Shown one piece after another: positions 11,190-23,102 of a DNA stretch of 64,000 nucleotides. The position numbers and the translations under genes are program-made. A model generated the notes under the pieces. The model saw only the letters and a program-made list of their open reading frames with translations, was not told where the DNA came from and ran no database searches. The DNA lies in contig JADCRB010000069.1 of assembly GCA_021464245.1 (NCBI GenBank), forward strand, positions 3,486,395-3,550,394, written 5' to 3'. The stretch is from Carallia brachiata. Its lineage: Eukaryota; Streptophyta; Magnoliopsida; Malpighiales; Rhizophoraceae. Numbering within the stretch: the stretch's first letter is position 1; every line of letters starts with the position of its first letter.

Positions 11190-12039
11190 AAGTACATACT
11201 GTGATACTGACCTGTGATAATTGCCCTTTATCACCATAGAGGCCTTTTTCTGCACAAGAATGTCAGCTTCTTTTTCCTGAAAAAGAGAAACGAATAACGA
11301 ACTCTACCAGAACTTTTGCATTATTTTATAACTAAGTTTGTAAACAAAAACATATGGTGTGGAATGAGAAAGAGACCTTCAGTTGTCTAAACGGTCATCC
11401 TGAAGGTGTGAGTCTATCAAGAACTAACAAGCAACATATTCATGGGACCATGAATGTTTGAAAAAATAGTGCTTCAATGGCTTTTATGAGATGGACGTTT
11501 CTCTTGATCCTTCAATAAACAAGTTGCTGCCATCCCTTTCAATGACTGGAAAAATGCGCCAAACCTTTGATTCCAAGAACTGGTAGACGAAATATTGCAA
11601 ATGAAGTACACAAACCTTTAATTCCAATGCACAAAAGAAAAACATAAACCTTTGAAAATCTCCTACCTCTTCCACAGTTGAGCCCTGGGGGTGCATTTTG
11701 TAAGGTCATGAGCCAAACCTGGGTTACGATAAGGTCAACATATTAAAATGAAAACCAGTAAGATAAGCGCCAAGGAGAACTTTTGATAGGAAGGAATTAA
11801 TTTGTCTGGTCAGTTAATTATCACACTGTCTCACAGGCTAGAGGTCCCCGAGGCTCAGGCATTTCTTTCTCTCTCAGTCTTTTAATGATAAAAAAAGGGT
11901 ATAGAGGTACTTTTCCTGCCCATATGCATAGTAAGTACCAGAAATTAAGCAACTTACTTTTACGGCTGAACAATTGGAGAAAGAAGCATGGCCATTAACA
12001 AATTCAGGGGCAGTTGTACCAAACGACCAGATGTCTGCT
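11190..12039 (-). pseudogene. STE20/BLUS1-like protein kinase remnant, copy 1
   Basis: Minus-strand exon-like pieces occur in the right order. 12,039-11,958 reads ADIWSFGTTAPEF then NGHASFSN, with AG acceptor and GTAAGT donor; this is the kinase αF region. About 11,730-11,650 reads LMTLQNAPPGLN. About 11,570-11,470 is the end of the kinase domain with a decayed KDPxKRPxxEKLLKHxFF motif, here with an in-frame stop. 11,281-11,215 reads EKEADILVQKK. These are signatures of plant germinal-centre (SPS1/OSR1/BLUS1-type) kinases. Upstream kinase exons are absent. It is non-functional. Confidence 0.65.
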
Positions 12040-12499
12040 CTGTTCAAAGGATCAAATTATACAAACATATATGGAAACATTCAGACATAATTTAGCCATC
12101 AGAGTAAAAAAGAGCAATACTAGTACCCAAAAAAAAGAAAAGAAACCAGAACTAAAATTGAAAAAAACTAAAATCAGCATCAAACCAAGGAGCAAACTTT
12201 ATTTGAACCCAAATAACTCCCAAGAAAAACGAGCGCAAAGACGAATGCCAGAAATTTAGACGCCCAATGTGTAAAAAGGGAAACAAATGAAAATTGAAAG
12301 TAGAGGGGGGTGGGGAATCAAAAACCAAAATTTTAGAAATTGCAAGGCTTAAAATCCAGCCAAGTTGGTACTTCGAACCCAAAAAAAACAGCAAACCCAA
12401 ATGAGGAATTATAGAACTCGCAACACCGAAATAAAGCGAAGCTTAACCGTAAGCTACTAGATAAAATAAAACTATAGAAAAAAAAGAGTCACCATCAAA

Positions 12500-13330
12500 C
12501 AGTTCCACCATTGCTTTAAGCAAAGCCTGAATTGACCTCCATTAAATTGCTTTCTGCCTTCAAACATGGTGGCCAAGATGTAAATATAAGCAGACTATTG
12601 CATTCCAAATGCTATTGTACGGATATGCATAAATAAATAAGTAAGGAGCTCCATAGACATGCATGCACCTAAAGAGACTTAAAACAAAAATGAGGGGAAG
12701 TAGATAGAGAATAAGTGATCACTATAAAATAAATGCTTACAGTAAAGTGGAGAGAGAGGGGAGGAATTTATTTGAAAACAGAAACACCAGCCTGCCTGTG
12801 CAGAATGGTTTTGAAGGTCATGCATGCACAACCATGTCTCATATAACATCCCACATCAACTGAAAGATAATGAAATAACCACTTTTCAAAAAAGAATTAT
12901 TGATTGTATCCAAAATAATCAATGATCATCCAACAATTCCATTGAGAACTATTTTTTTCCTCTGTTTCATTATATTAAGCCACAACGGGAAGCCCTGAAT
13001 TGGCTCCATTGAATTGCTGCCTCCAAGCATGGTGGTCAGTTGTCAAAGTATTAACAGATTATTGCAGATTATTATACTCCTTTTTAATCAATCAGATTAT
13101 TGGATTCCAAATGTCATTACTGTGTAAGAAAACAAATAAGTAACATGCATGCAGCCAAAAAGGCTTTTTGAAATAAGAAAGAGGGAAACTGAGAAGTGAT
13201 AACCACAAAGCATAATGATTGGCTAGAAGAAAGATACACCATCCTTCCTATGCATTTTGGTCTTTGGAGGTCTTGCATGCACGCACGTGTACAAACCTGA
13301 AGAGAAGGATTCTCACAGGATGTTGGGTGT
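12500..13330. repeat. Tandem duplication of a roughly 450-bp intron-like unit
   Basis: The segment from about 12,520 to 12,850 is repeated, diverged, from about 12,990 to 13,310. Both contain a CATGGTGG motif, ATTCCAAATG, an ATGCATGCA motif and a GGTCATGCATGCA or GGTCTTGCATGCA segment in the same order. Part of the first unit (12,835-12,945) also matches 42,930-43,040. No coding sequence is evident. Confidence 0.5.
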
Positions 13331-13694
13331 TAAAAGCAAAGCTAATGACCATTCAAAACAAAAAAGAAAAAACAAAGCTAATATGAGGTATACTGCAGCT
13401 TGAATCAGAGTCCAAAAGGTCAGGTGACAGCATTCCTAGAGCAGATGATTTTGGATGTCTTAGACATATCATAATATTTCTTCTTTAGGCCAGCCTGAAT
13501 ATCATCTGTGATGGTAAATTTCAAGCTGGTCACATCTCTAAATCATAAATTGCAATTTCTCAATTCGAAATGCTTGTACCAATTGCAATAATCCGAACAT
13601 GTTGGAAATGGAATGCTACAGCCTAAGCAAATCAAGTCTTAAACAAGTAAAAGTCAACAATCGTCTAGGAGAAAAGGCAAGAATGTTTCAACAG

Positions 13695-13899
13695 AGCTAT
13701 TGCTTCTCTTTCAAATTTGAATTTGTAATTTTTCCCCACCTTTGTCTCATATATGAGACATCTTGTTAATGGAATGATTATTCTGATCCAATTACCTTGA
13801 GTTGGTTCTGATGCTCTGCTTCTTTATTTTTTCTTTTACTCATCTTCCTTCAATCAAAAACGAGAAGAAGCATAGTTTCTGGAGTTGCTAAAACTAACA
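13695..13899 (+). repeat. 5' LTR of element 1 (truncated)
   Basis: It corresponds to the last 205 bp of the 461-bp 3' LTR and ends TTGCTAAAACTAACA. The U3 end, which would carry most of the promoter, is missing, so self-transcription from this copy is doubtful. Confidence 0.85.
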
Positions 13900-13902
13900 T
13901 TC

Positions 13903-13914
13903 TGGTATCAGAGC
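13903..13914 (+). other. Primer-binding site, element 1
   Basis: TGGTATCAGAGC lies three bases after the LTR end and is complementary to the 3' end of plant initiator-Met tRNA, the usual primer of plant copia elements. Confidence 0.9.
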
Positions 13915-14044
13915 AGTGTTCTACCTAGGACCTGCAGTGAAAGGAAGAGAGGTAAAATTTGAAAGAAACACTTGACTGAGAGTGAGTAAAATCCGAGAGA
14001 TCTCCTTTCACAAACCAAAAAAAAAAAAAAAAAACCAAATCCAT

Positions 14045-17000
14045 ATGGCATCCACAAATTTCACACCCTTGCCACCACCAAAGTTCACTGGGGATAATTA
14101 TACCCAATGGACTGTTATGATGAAGGCTTATCTCAGGGCCTTTGACTTGTGGGATGTCACTGAAAAAGGAGCAGAACCTACACCATTACCTCCAAATCCA
14201 ACCATGACTCAATTGAAACACCATAGTGAGTTTGTTTCCAAACAATACAAAGCACTTACCTGCATTCACTCTGCTGTTTCTGAGGCCATATTTAACAGAA
14301 TCATGGCTTGTGAAACTGCAAAGGAGGCATGGGACAGGATAAGAGAGGAGTTTGCTGGGTCAGAAAGAACAAAAAATATGCAGCTACTAAACCTAAGAAG
14401 GCAGTATGAAGTCCTCAAAATGAAGGATTCAGAGACAATTAAGCAATATAGTGACAGAATTTTAAGCATTGTTAATCAAATGAGAATCTTGGGAGAAGAT
14501 TTTCCAGATAAAGCAGTGGTTCAAAAGGTTCTAGTCAGCATTCCTGAAAGGTTTGAGTCAAAAATCTCATCCCTTGAAGACTCTAAGGATCTTACCACCA
14601 TTACATTGTCAGAGTTATTCAATGCACTTCAGGCACAAGAACAAAGAAGATTGTTGAGACAAGAAGAAGTGACTGAAGGAGCTTTCCAGGCAAACCAAAA
14701 ACATAAACAGCACCAAAAGAAGAAGCAATCTGGGAAACAAGAAAAGAAAAGTGATGAAAGTGGCAAATCTGACAACAAAAAGCAGTATCCTCCATGTGAA
14801 TATTGTAAGAGGACAAATCACCTCCCAAAATACTGTTGGAAGAGGCCTGATCTTGTTTGCAAAATCTGTAACAAAAAGGGGCATTCTGAAAAAATTTGCT
14901 GGCACAGAGATAAGCAACATCAACAATCATCACAGAAGCAGCAACAAGCTAAAGTAGCTGATGAAGAGCAACAACCTGAAGAGTTGTTGTTTGTAGCCTC
15001 TTGCAGCACCAGCATTCAGGCAAATGCAGTGTGGCTTGTTGACAGTGGTTGTACAAACCACATGTCACCTGATCTACATGTATTCAACTCACTTGACAGA
15101 ACTTTCAAGTCCCAAGTTAAGATTGGAAATGGGGAATTCCTCCAAGCCAAGGGAAGAGGAACTGCTGCAGTTCACACTGACAAAGGTATTAAAACTATCT
15201 CAGAAGTACTCTATGTTCCTAACATAAGTCAAAACTTGCTCAGTGTAGGACAACTTCTTGAGAAGGGTTACTCCATACTATTCAAGGATAAAGTGTGTTC
15301 AATTTCTGATGTTTCTGGTGCACATGTAGCTACTATTCCAATGAAAGACAAAAGCTTTCATTTGGATACATTTGAAGTGCAAAGTCATGCTCTCACTGCA
15401 AATGTTGATGAATTTGCTTTGTGGCACAAAAGACTTGGCCATTATCACTCTGCTGGCATTCAAAAAATGCAGAAAATGCAGCTGGTGCTGGACATGCTTG
15501 ATGTTACACCTTCACAAAACATTTGTAACACCTGTCAGCTTGGCAAACAATCAAAATTGCCCTTCCCTACAACAAAGTCATTCAAGGCCAAAGAGAAGCT
15601 GCAACTTTTGCACTCAGACCTTTGTGGTCCCATGAGGACTGAGTCCTTAAATGGTAGCAGATACTACATTATTTTCATTGATGATCTCACCAGATTCTGT
15701 TGGATTTTTTTTTCTGAAACAGAAAACTGAAGTACCTGATATCTTTCTCAAATTCAAAACTTGGATTGAGAAGCAATCTGGTTGGTTCATTAAGTCTTTG
15801 AGAACTGACAATGGGTCAGAGTTTACCTCTGAAACATTCAAACACATATGTGATTCAGCTGGAATTCAACAACTTTTGACAGCTCCTTACTCACCCCAAC
15901 AGAATGGAGTGAGTGAAAGGAAGAACAGGACCATTATGGAGATGACACGATGCTTATTGGCTGAAAAATTCATGCCAAAATGTTTCTGGGCAGAAGCAGC
16001 AGCAACTTCTGTTTATCTGCTTAATAGATTGCCTACTAAAGCACTCTCAAATCTCACTTCCTTTGAAGGTTGGTTTGGAATCAAGACTTCTCTTAGTCAT
16101 CTCAAGATATTTGGAAGCATATGCTATGCTTATGTTCCACAAATCAAAAGAGATAAATTGGATCATAAAGCTGCAGTCACAATATTCATTGGCTATACAA
16201 ACACTCCCAGCAACTACAGAATTTTCAATCCCATTTTTAAGAAGGTCTCAGTCAGTAGAGATCTAAAGTTCAATGAAAGTGAAAGATGGAACTGGGATAC
16301 ATCTTCAGTTGATGTTCTTGCTCATCAATCAACTGAAGACTCAGCACCACAGATCCTAAATGAATTATCTACAGATGGAGATTCTGAAGAAGAAGATCCA
16401 GTTAGAGGAACTAGAAGCCTTGCAGATGTTTATGAAAGATGCAATCTGGCCACACTTGATCCTATCAACTATGCAGAAGCAGCTAAGTATAAAGCTTGGA
16501 GAGCTGCAATGAAGGAGGAGTTAAACTCTATCCAAAGAAATGATACTTGGATTCTGGCTTCAAAACCAGAAAATAAAAAATCTGTTGGTGTCAAGTGGAT
16601 TTTTAGAACCAAGTTCAATGCTGATGGTTCAGTTAATAAACTTAAAGCCAGACTTGTTGCTAAAGGCTTCACTCAACAACCTGGCATTGACTATGGTGAG
16701 ACATTTGCCCCAGTTGCCAAATTGGATACCATAAGGTTACTGCTTGCTCTTGCTGCACACAAAAATTGGCTGATTCATCAACTTGATGTAAAATCTGCTT
16801 TTTTAAATGGTGAACTTCATGAAGAGGTGTATGTTGATCAGCCTGAAGGGTTCATCAAAAAGGGGCATGAAAACAAGGTCTATCTACTCAAGAAAGCCTT
16901 GTATGGTTTAAAACAGGCTCCTCGAGCCTGGTATAGCAAAATTCATGAGAATTTGATTAATCTTGGCTTTCAAAGAAGCATCAGTGAAGCAACCCTTTAT

Positions 17001-18050
17001 GTCAAAATACAAGACACTCACTTACTCTATGTGTCTTTGTATGTGGATGATCTCATGGTTGTTGGTGATTGTGCTGAAATTGTAGATCAATTCAAGAAAC
17101 AAATGAAAGATCAGTTTGACATGACTGATCTTGGTCCTATGCACTACTTCCTTGGTTTAGAAATACACCAAACTGATCAAGGTGTCTTTATAAACCAAGC
17201 TAAGTATGCTAAGAGCCTCTTACAAAAATTTCAGATGAACTCATGCAAGAGTTCTACAACTCCATTGACTCCTGGCGTCAAATTTCAGAAAGAAGATATG
17301 GGCAACAAAACAGATGCAAGTACTTATAGGAGCCTCATTGGAGGTCTCTTGTATCTCTCTGCCTCAAGGCCAGACATCATGCATTCTGTAAGTTTGCTTT
17401 CTAGATTCATGCATTCACCAAATGATATCCATTGGAAAGCAGCTAAAAGAATACTAAGATATATCAATGGCACCATTAGCTATGGAGTTATGTTCAAGAG
17501 AACAAATGAACTGAAGCTGATTGGATATGTAGACAGTGATTGGGCAGGTTCTGAAGATGATATGAGGAGTACCACTGGCTATGTGTTTACAATGGGCTCA
17601 GGTGTATTTTGTTGGAGTTCAAAGAAGCAATCAACTGTGGCTCAATCAACAGCTGAAGCAGAATATACTGCTGCTGCTTCAGCTGTCAATCAAGCAAGAT
17701 GGCTTAGAAAGATCTTGGCAGATTTGAACATGCAGCAGACACAACCAACAACTATCTACTGTGATAACCAAGCAGCAATTGCAATTTCAAAGAATCCAGT
17801 TATGCATGGTAGAACAAAACATTTCAAGATCAAGCTTCATGTGATCAGAGAAGCTCAAGAAAATCATGAAATAAATTTGGTGTACTGCTCTTCACAGGAG
17901 CAGATTGCTGACATTTTGACAAAGGGCTTGTTGAAGAATAAATTTGAAGAAATGAGGAAGTTATTGGGGATGCAAAGTGTTAGCACCAAGGAGGAGTGTT
18001 GTTCCAGAATGGCTGCTGGACACCATGGTGCTGACACTATGCTGCCATGA
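14045..18050 (+). pseudogene. gag-pol: gag-pol polyprotein of element 1, one frameshift
   Basis: The ATG at 14,045 opens a gag of the copia UBN2 type, followed by two CCHC knuckles (CEYCKRTNHLPKYC and CKICNKKGHSEKIC). Then come an aspartic protease (WLVDSGCTNHM), an integrase zinc region (HKRLGHYHS, CNTCQLGK) and DDE core, a reverse transcriptase with YVDDLMVVG, and an RNase H with GYVDSDWAG and IYCDNQAA. Domain order PR-INT-RT-RH is copia. The frame changes once, at a T-run at 15,705-15,713 inside the integrase, and then stays open to 18,050. Total length of about 1,335 codons matches full-length Tnt1-class polyproteins. The stop lies about 50 bp inside the 3' LTR. The break may be real or a homopolymer sequencing error. 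Confidence 0.85.
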
Positions 18051-18457
18051 ACCTCTCTTGAAGCAACAGCCCGAGACTTTCTCTCCAAGGGATATTTTTC
18101 TGTTATGTCAAGGGTTTCCAAGTTGCTGGAGGCATATGTTAGAGACTTGTCTCACTTTGGATTTCTATGTTTGAAGTTTAAAATTTTTTGAATCAATGTA
18201 ATTATGCTTGTTAAATCAAGCTTATGCTCTGCTGATGTAATCTCTTAAGCTACTGCTTCTCTTTCAAATTTGAATTTGTAATTTTCCCCCCCCCCCCCTT
18301 TGTCTCATTTATGAGACATCTTGTTAATGGAATGATTATTCTGATCCAATTACCTTGAGTTGGTTCTGATGCTCTACTTCTTTATTTTTTCTTTTACTCA
18401 TCTTCCTTCAATCAAAAACGAGAAGAAGCATAGTTTCTGGAGTTGCTAAAACTAACA
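17997..18457 (+). repeat. 3' LTR of element 1
   Basis: 461 bp, preceded by the polypurine stretch AAGGAGGAG, beginning TGTTGTTCC and ending CTAACA. A C13-like run near 18,285 differs in length from the 5' copy. Confidence 0.8.
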
Positions 18458-19155
18458 ATAAGTGACATGCAAATGCTGAAGTCCCATTGTCTACCACAGA
18501 ATTTACTTATCCATAATCAATAAAAATCTAAAATAAAAAAATTATTTCAAATCTTGTCTTACAGTTGCCGTATGAACTAAAAGGACATTAAAATCCAACA
18601 GATTTGTAAAAGGCAACAGCAATTCGAATAAGGCAAAAGAATATCAACATAAGTGATTGGATGTACCTTATGTAGCCTTGAAAAGCAATCTCCACACAAT
18701 CCATGCCTCCATCATTGATCATGTGTTGGTGTCCTTTGAACTAAAGCCAAAATTTGTTTGCTTAAAGTTAAACATGTGAAGAGATTTCCAAAAGAGTCTT
18801 TAGTCTTAAACAAAACAACTCGATCTGTAAGACAATCTATAACATTCAGGTATCCTTTAAAATCTGACTTGCCAAAAAAGTTCTGCCTCGTGCATCTCTT
18901 CAGGTTTCCAGATAGTATCTCCAATTTAAGATTCTCTGACAAAATTTTTCTGAAATTGAATTAGAAAATAAATTTTCAAGCCAGAGAAGATATCAAAACA
19001 CACCGTAGGCCTTGCACCCGTTAATGAAAAACTGTAGGATATCTGAAATGATTCAACTTTGTGATAGGCTAATACCATAATAAATTCTAACTATGTGAGA
19101 AATTGAATCATAATAATAATATCTGAGCACTTTTCCTTGTCAAATGGCAATTTCT
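18458..19155 (-). repeat. Duplicated block with exon-like stretch, copy 1 (paralogue about 37,270-38,060)
   Basis: Collinear with 37,270-38,060. On the minus strand a stretch at about 18,950-18,665 begins after an AG and contains FKGYLNVIDCLTDRVVLF in one frame. The second copy has the same segment with a stop and a frameshift. This looks like an exon of the same unidentified minus-strand locus that supplies the 38-41 kb exons. I do not recognise the protein. Confidence 0.4.
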
Positions 19156-19255
19156 CTTGCTTCCCACCCCAAATGTCCTTCCTCGACAAACCAAATCATG
19201 TCATCCTGTAAAACAGAGTCAAAGACCGCTTCCTCCTCTTGGATCTGTTCCAAAT

Positions 19256-19680
19256 AACACAAGCTTATTCATCCATGGCCTCTATTCATCCATGGTCGTA
19301 CATCCCAGCGACCTCGTCCATGCTTGGACAGCGTACGGCGCGCACGCATGTCATGGTCTCCGCTACAAGGGTAATAGCGGCCAGTATTTATTGGACCACT
19401 TTCAAAACTCTGCTGGCAAAAATAAAGCATCTGGAAAGAGGGGAAATGAAATTGAGAGATTACCCATTCCACGTTAGACAAAAGCCTACAAGAAGGACTT
19501 TGAAATTCAGTTGGTTGAACTGACATTGAGTGGTATTTATTAAGAACTCTTTTATTAGAAAATTACTTAAAAACTTAATTTTTATGAAACTTGCTGTATC
19601 ACGTATTTGTACATGTTTAGAATCAAGGAGAAGTTGAGTGAGATTCTCTTTATTAGATGTGATCTGCATCTTTTTTCGTC
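19256..19680 (-). repeat. RLK 3'-flank module, copy 2
   Basis: Matches 6,390-6,780 and 45,430-45,820, and lies immediately 3' of kinase-deleted RLK copy B. Landmarks are CATGGTCTCCGCT, TATTTATTGGACCA and GAGTGGTATTTAT. Confidence 0.65.
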
Positions 19681-20600
19681 CTAGTTTTGGTCCACCGTAT
19701 ATATTTCCTTATTCATCAAGAGTGCAACGAACAAGAAAATATGAAGGTATATTTTCAAGTCCTGCTCAACACCTTTACTTCTTTTTGTGGGTATGGAGGC
19801 AATGATTGATGGGTTTCGAGAGCAACTAACAGCTAGATCTTGAATGAATAATTCTTTGTCACCATCAAAGTTATAAGGTGGCAAGAAACTTAAGGTGACA
19901 TTCTAAAAAATTATTATTGAGATATACTTTGTTTAAAAGAAAATTAGATAGTGTCAGTTAAATTATTATAACTTAAATTTAGGTAACTTAATGTCCACTT
20001 CCCCAAAGTTATAATTGGAGATGGAATGGATCCACTTAATTTATTTACGGAGAGGTCTAAGTGCACAAGATGGAACTTACCTATTTCAGTTGGCATTTTT
20101 CCAAAAATTCTGTTATGGGAAAGGTCAATATAAGTCAACGCAATCAAATGTTCAACCACTTTTGGTATGGGACCTTCTAAAAGATTTGAACCGAGCAAAT
20201 TGATCAATTGGCCTATTGATGAAGGTATTGGGCCGTTCAGCTTGTTATAACTGAGATCCAAAACAATCAAGGCTTTCAGGTTTCCCAAAGGTGATGAAAT
20301 AGGACCGCTAATCCGATCCCCTGCAAAGTCTATTTTGGTCAAATTGGCGGCATTGAAGAGAGAAAATGGAATTGGGCCTGTGAGCTTGTTACGACCAAGA
20401 ATCAACTCCAAATTCTTTAGACGTCCCAACTCTGACGGGATATTACCAGATAACGAGTTATTAGCAAGGTTTAAGTAAGAAAGTCAGAGCAACCAAGTTT
20501 CCAATCACTTTTGGTATGGGACCTTTCAAAAAATTTGAACTAAGGGAAAGATACTGCAAATTGATTAAGTTGCCTAACAACAATGGAATTGGGCTTAAGT
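19681..20600 (-). pseudogene. RLK copy B: LRR and partial transmembrane region, kinase deleted
   Basis: From 20,600 downward the minus strand carries about seven LRRs of the MIK2-like type, for example LKALIVLDLSYNKLNGPIP and LVHLDLSVNKLSGSIP. These are followed by the pre-membrane DKELFIQDLAVSCS segment and the start of the membrane helix (YLHIFLFVALLM). The sequence then jumps directly to the family C-terminus ([10 protein letters not shown]), so the whole kinase and the intron are missing. Several frameshifts separate the pieces. The same join is present in copy D, so both descend from one deleted ancestor. Confidence 0.75.
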
Positions 20601-21132
20601 TCAAGTTCTCACTTTGTCTCTTGCTCTTAATTTAGGGCATCATACGTGTTGTTGGATTCAAAACTTGTTAACACTATGACTGAATGTAGAGACCCTTTCA
20701 AATTCAATAGTATTTAAGTGATATGTTCGTTCTATGAGAATGATTAAATGAAAATGTTAACAACCCAAATGCCGACCTTAGTATATAGAGGCTATAACCA
20801 ACATCCTATAAGCATTTTTTTTAAATTAAAAAAAAAAACACTGATTAACAATTAAAAAGTGATTCAAATCGAAAAATTCCCAATCTTAGTTACCTAATCA
20901 TAGTTGAAACTTCAACTTCAATTTACTCTTATTAGAAATTCAATTTTTAGACATGTTGATAAATTTTTTTTTCCCTGAAAAATAAATTGAATGAAAGGGG
21001 AAAACAAAGCAACGAAAAACAGGCATAAATAAAAGTTGAAACAAACAATTGTTACTGACATCTCTCTATGCAGCATTGTTCAAGGCTCTGACTCCCATTT
21101 TTTTCTTCTGAAATCTCACATGAAATAAGCCT
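20601..21132. other. AT-rich spacer, no gene seen
   Basis: Poly-A/T rich sequence with no conserved open frame and no recognisable repeat ends. It separates RLK copy B from the THADA fragment. Confidence 0.5.
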
Positions 21133-21249
21133 TGCTTAATCAAAGCCCAGTAATGGCCTTCCATACTGTGATTTTTTTCTCCCAATTGATCATGTTTGTA
21201 CACAGACAAACCAAAGGGAACATCCTGCTTAGACCTCCCAAAAATCTAT

Positions 21250-21451
21250 GTTCCACACGGTTGGTTTTCTTTTTGGTTTACTCATTTGGAATGGAATCAA
21301 GGGAAGGCTTGCAAGACAAAATTCTCCTCCACAGATCCTCTGCTGTGATTTTGTTTCATTCCAATGAAAAAAGATGGAATCATTTACTCACCAATTTTAC
21401 TGGGGTTGATCATTTTTTCTACAACACTTAAATCAATTTAGTTGAAAGAAA
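21250..21451 (-). repeat. Dispersed repeat shared with 27,540-27,740
   Basis: About 200 bp is clearly related to 27,540-27,740 (shared GGTTTTCTTTTTGGTT and CATTTGGAATGGAATCAAGG). The 27-kb copy keeps a short open minus-strand frame with LQAFLDSIPNERTKKK, which is broken here. Its nature is unknown; it abuts the end of the recognisable THADA sequence. Confidence 0.5.
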
Positions 21452-21947
21452 ATTCAAGACTAGAACACTTCCTTCTCGATATGAGAATCCATTTTCCTTC
21501 TGGAAAGATCCTACAGAGATGAAAGCAAGCATGGGAACTATACTATCCATATCAAGTTCTAGTACAACTGGCAGAGCATAAGTGTTCAGGTTTGTGCGAA
21601 GCTTCGAAACCCCAGTAGGTAGTGCACACAAGAAAGGGTCAGGCATTGCCCTATGCAAAATGTGTTACCCTGCTCAACACCATTGCTGCTCCAACACTCA
21701 TCACGCAAGTGCTCAAGAAATCATGTCAAGAACGTTATCGCAGCACAACAAACATCGTCGTCGTCAGTAGGGCTGTTCAAAAACTGCCTAATCCGTAAAA
21801 AACCATTCAATCCGCACTGCTCATATCCGCATCTGCCAAAACAGTAAAAAAAAAAAATATTTGCAGTTTTAAATTTTTTAAAACCGCCAAAGGCGGATTG
21901 GTAATGGTTTCGTAATTTTAAAAACTGCGGATAACCAATCTAATCTG

Positions 21948-21951
<4 letters not shown>

Positions 21952-21996
<45 letters not shown>
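21952..21996. repeat. (TA)n microsatellite
   Basis: About 22 uninterrupted TA units inside the hAT-like element, ending at TATAGATATT. Confidence 0.95.
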
Positions 21997-21998
<2 letters not shown>

Positions 21999-22350
21999 TA
22001 TTGCAGTAATACAAGCTACTGCCAAATGCTTATTGCAACAGTAAATGCCCGCATACACGCACACGCCCAGAAACTATCCCTGAGATCAAGAAAACATATG
22101 GAAACAATTCTCTCAAAAATAATGGTTGGCCAGGAAGTGTAGCTGTTGGGGGCTTGGTACAGCCCATTTTTCCACCCTATATACACACACATGATTTCCT
22201 TTTATTGGCTGCATAAGTTTAAAAAAATCATTGACTTACGGTATGCGCAATCAAGTTGTTTTGTCAAATCTTAATACCACAGAATTTGTTCTTACACACT
22301 TCAACAGCAACTTACATACAGTATGAATTGTAAGGAAATATGCATCTTAT

Positions 22351-23102
22351 GGGCCTGTTTGGGTTAGCTGTTGAATGTTGCTGTTACTGATTGCTGTTGT
22401 TGATTGCTGCTGCTGATTGCTGATTACTGATTTCTACTTGCTGTTGCTGATTGCTGATAAAATTAATAAAGTGTTTGGTTAATTTTATACTTACTGTTAC
22501 TGTTGAATAATGAAATGTCTAATTTAGACATATAATTTGTGTAGATATATTATATTAAATATTTTTATTTTTATATTTTATAATTTTATATTTTAGAATA
22601 ATATTTTATAAATAATATTGAGAATTATTTTACTTACTTTTAATTTTTAACTTTTTAAAAAATATTAATTTTTATTAAATTATAAAAATTATTATATTTG
22701 AAATTTTTTTATAAATGTCCACATTAAAGAAAATTAAAGTAAAAAAAATATTATTTAAGAATATTTGAAAAAAAATTATTGAAATTATATAAATACTAAT
22801 AAAATAAATTAACATATCTAATTCATATGTGAAGTAAAAAAAATAATAGTAAAATTATGTAAATATTCTTTAAGGGTAATTTAGTTTATATAAATTATTA
22901 TTAATATTAAAAAGTGAAAAGCAATCTAAAAAGTAGCAAAAAGTAGGTCGGAACTGCTTTTCAATCAGCTGCTGTTAGGAAGTCAAATAAGGAAATAAGC
23001 AGAATCAAAAAGCAATACTAAAAAGTTTACCAAACACCTATCTTCCTATTTTTTGAAGATGAAACGCAAATGCACCCCTTCAAAAGCTAACCCAAACATC
23101 CC
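22351..23102. mobile_element. Nested MITE with GGGCCTGTTTGGG termini
   Basis: The left end GGGCCTGTTTGGGTTAGCT and the reverse complement of the right end (GGGATGTTTGGGTTAGCT) are inverted repeats. The interior begins with a cluster of GATTGCTG-type repeats and is otherwise A/T-rich with no coding. I could not read a clear target duplication. It sits inside the larger hAT-like element, so it is younger than that insertion or was carried by it. Confidence 0.6.

Larger units (their letters stand above)
13695..18457 (+). mobile_element. Tnt1-like Ty1/copia retrotransposon (element 1), 5' LTR truncated
   Basis: The retained part of the 5' LTR is 13,695-13,899, the primer-binding site is at 13,903, a gag-pol frame follows, and the 3' LTR is 17,997-18,457. 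LTR ends are TGTTG...CTAACA. The 5' LTR has lost roughly its first 256 bp. Comparison with the paralogous uninterrupted locus near 37,220-37,290 suggests about 35 bp of host flank was lost as well. The shared LTR portions differ at only three single bases plus C-tract length, so insertion is recent. The body carries one frameshift. Confidence 0.85.

Noticed and set aside
14615..14933. Minus-strand frames of about 100 codons opposite copia element 1
   Set aside because: Antisense shadows of the gag knuckle region, with no start context or similarity of their own.
21952..21996. Possible CRISPR or satellite array
   Set aside because: It is a plain (TA)n microsatellite; no repeat-spacer structure occurs anywhere in the window.
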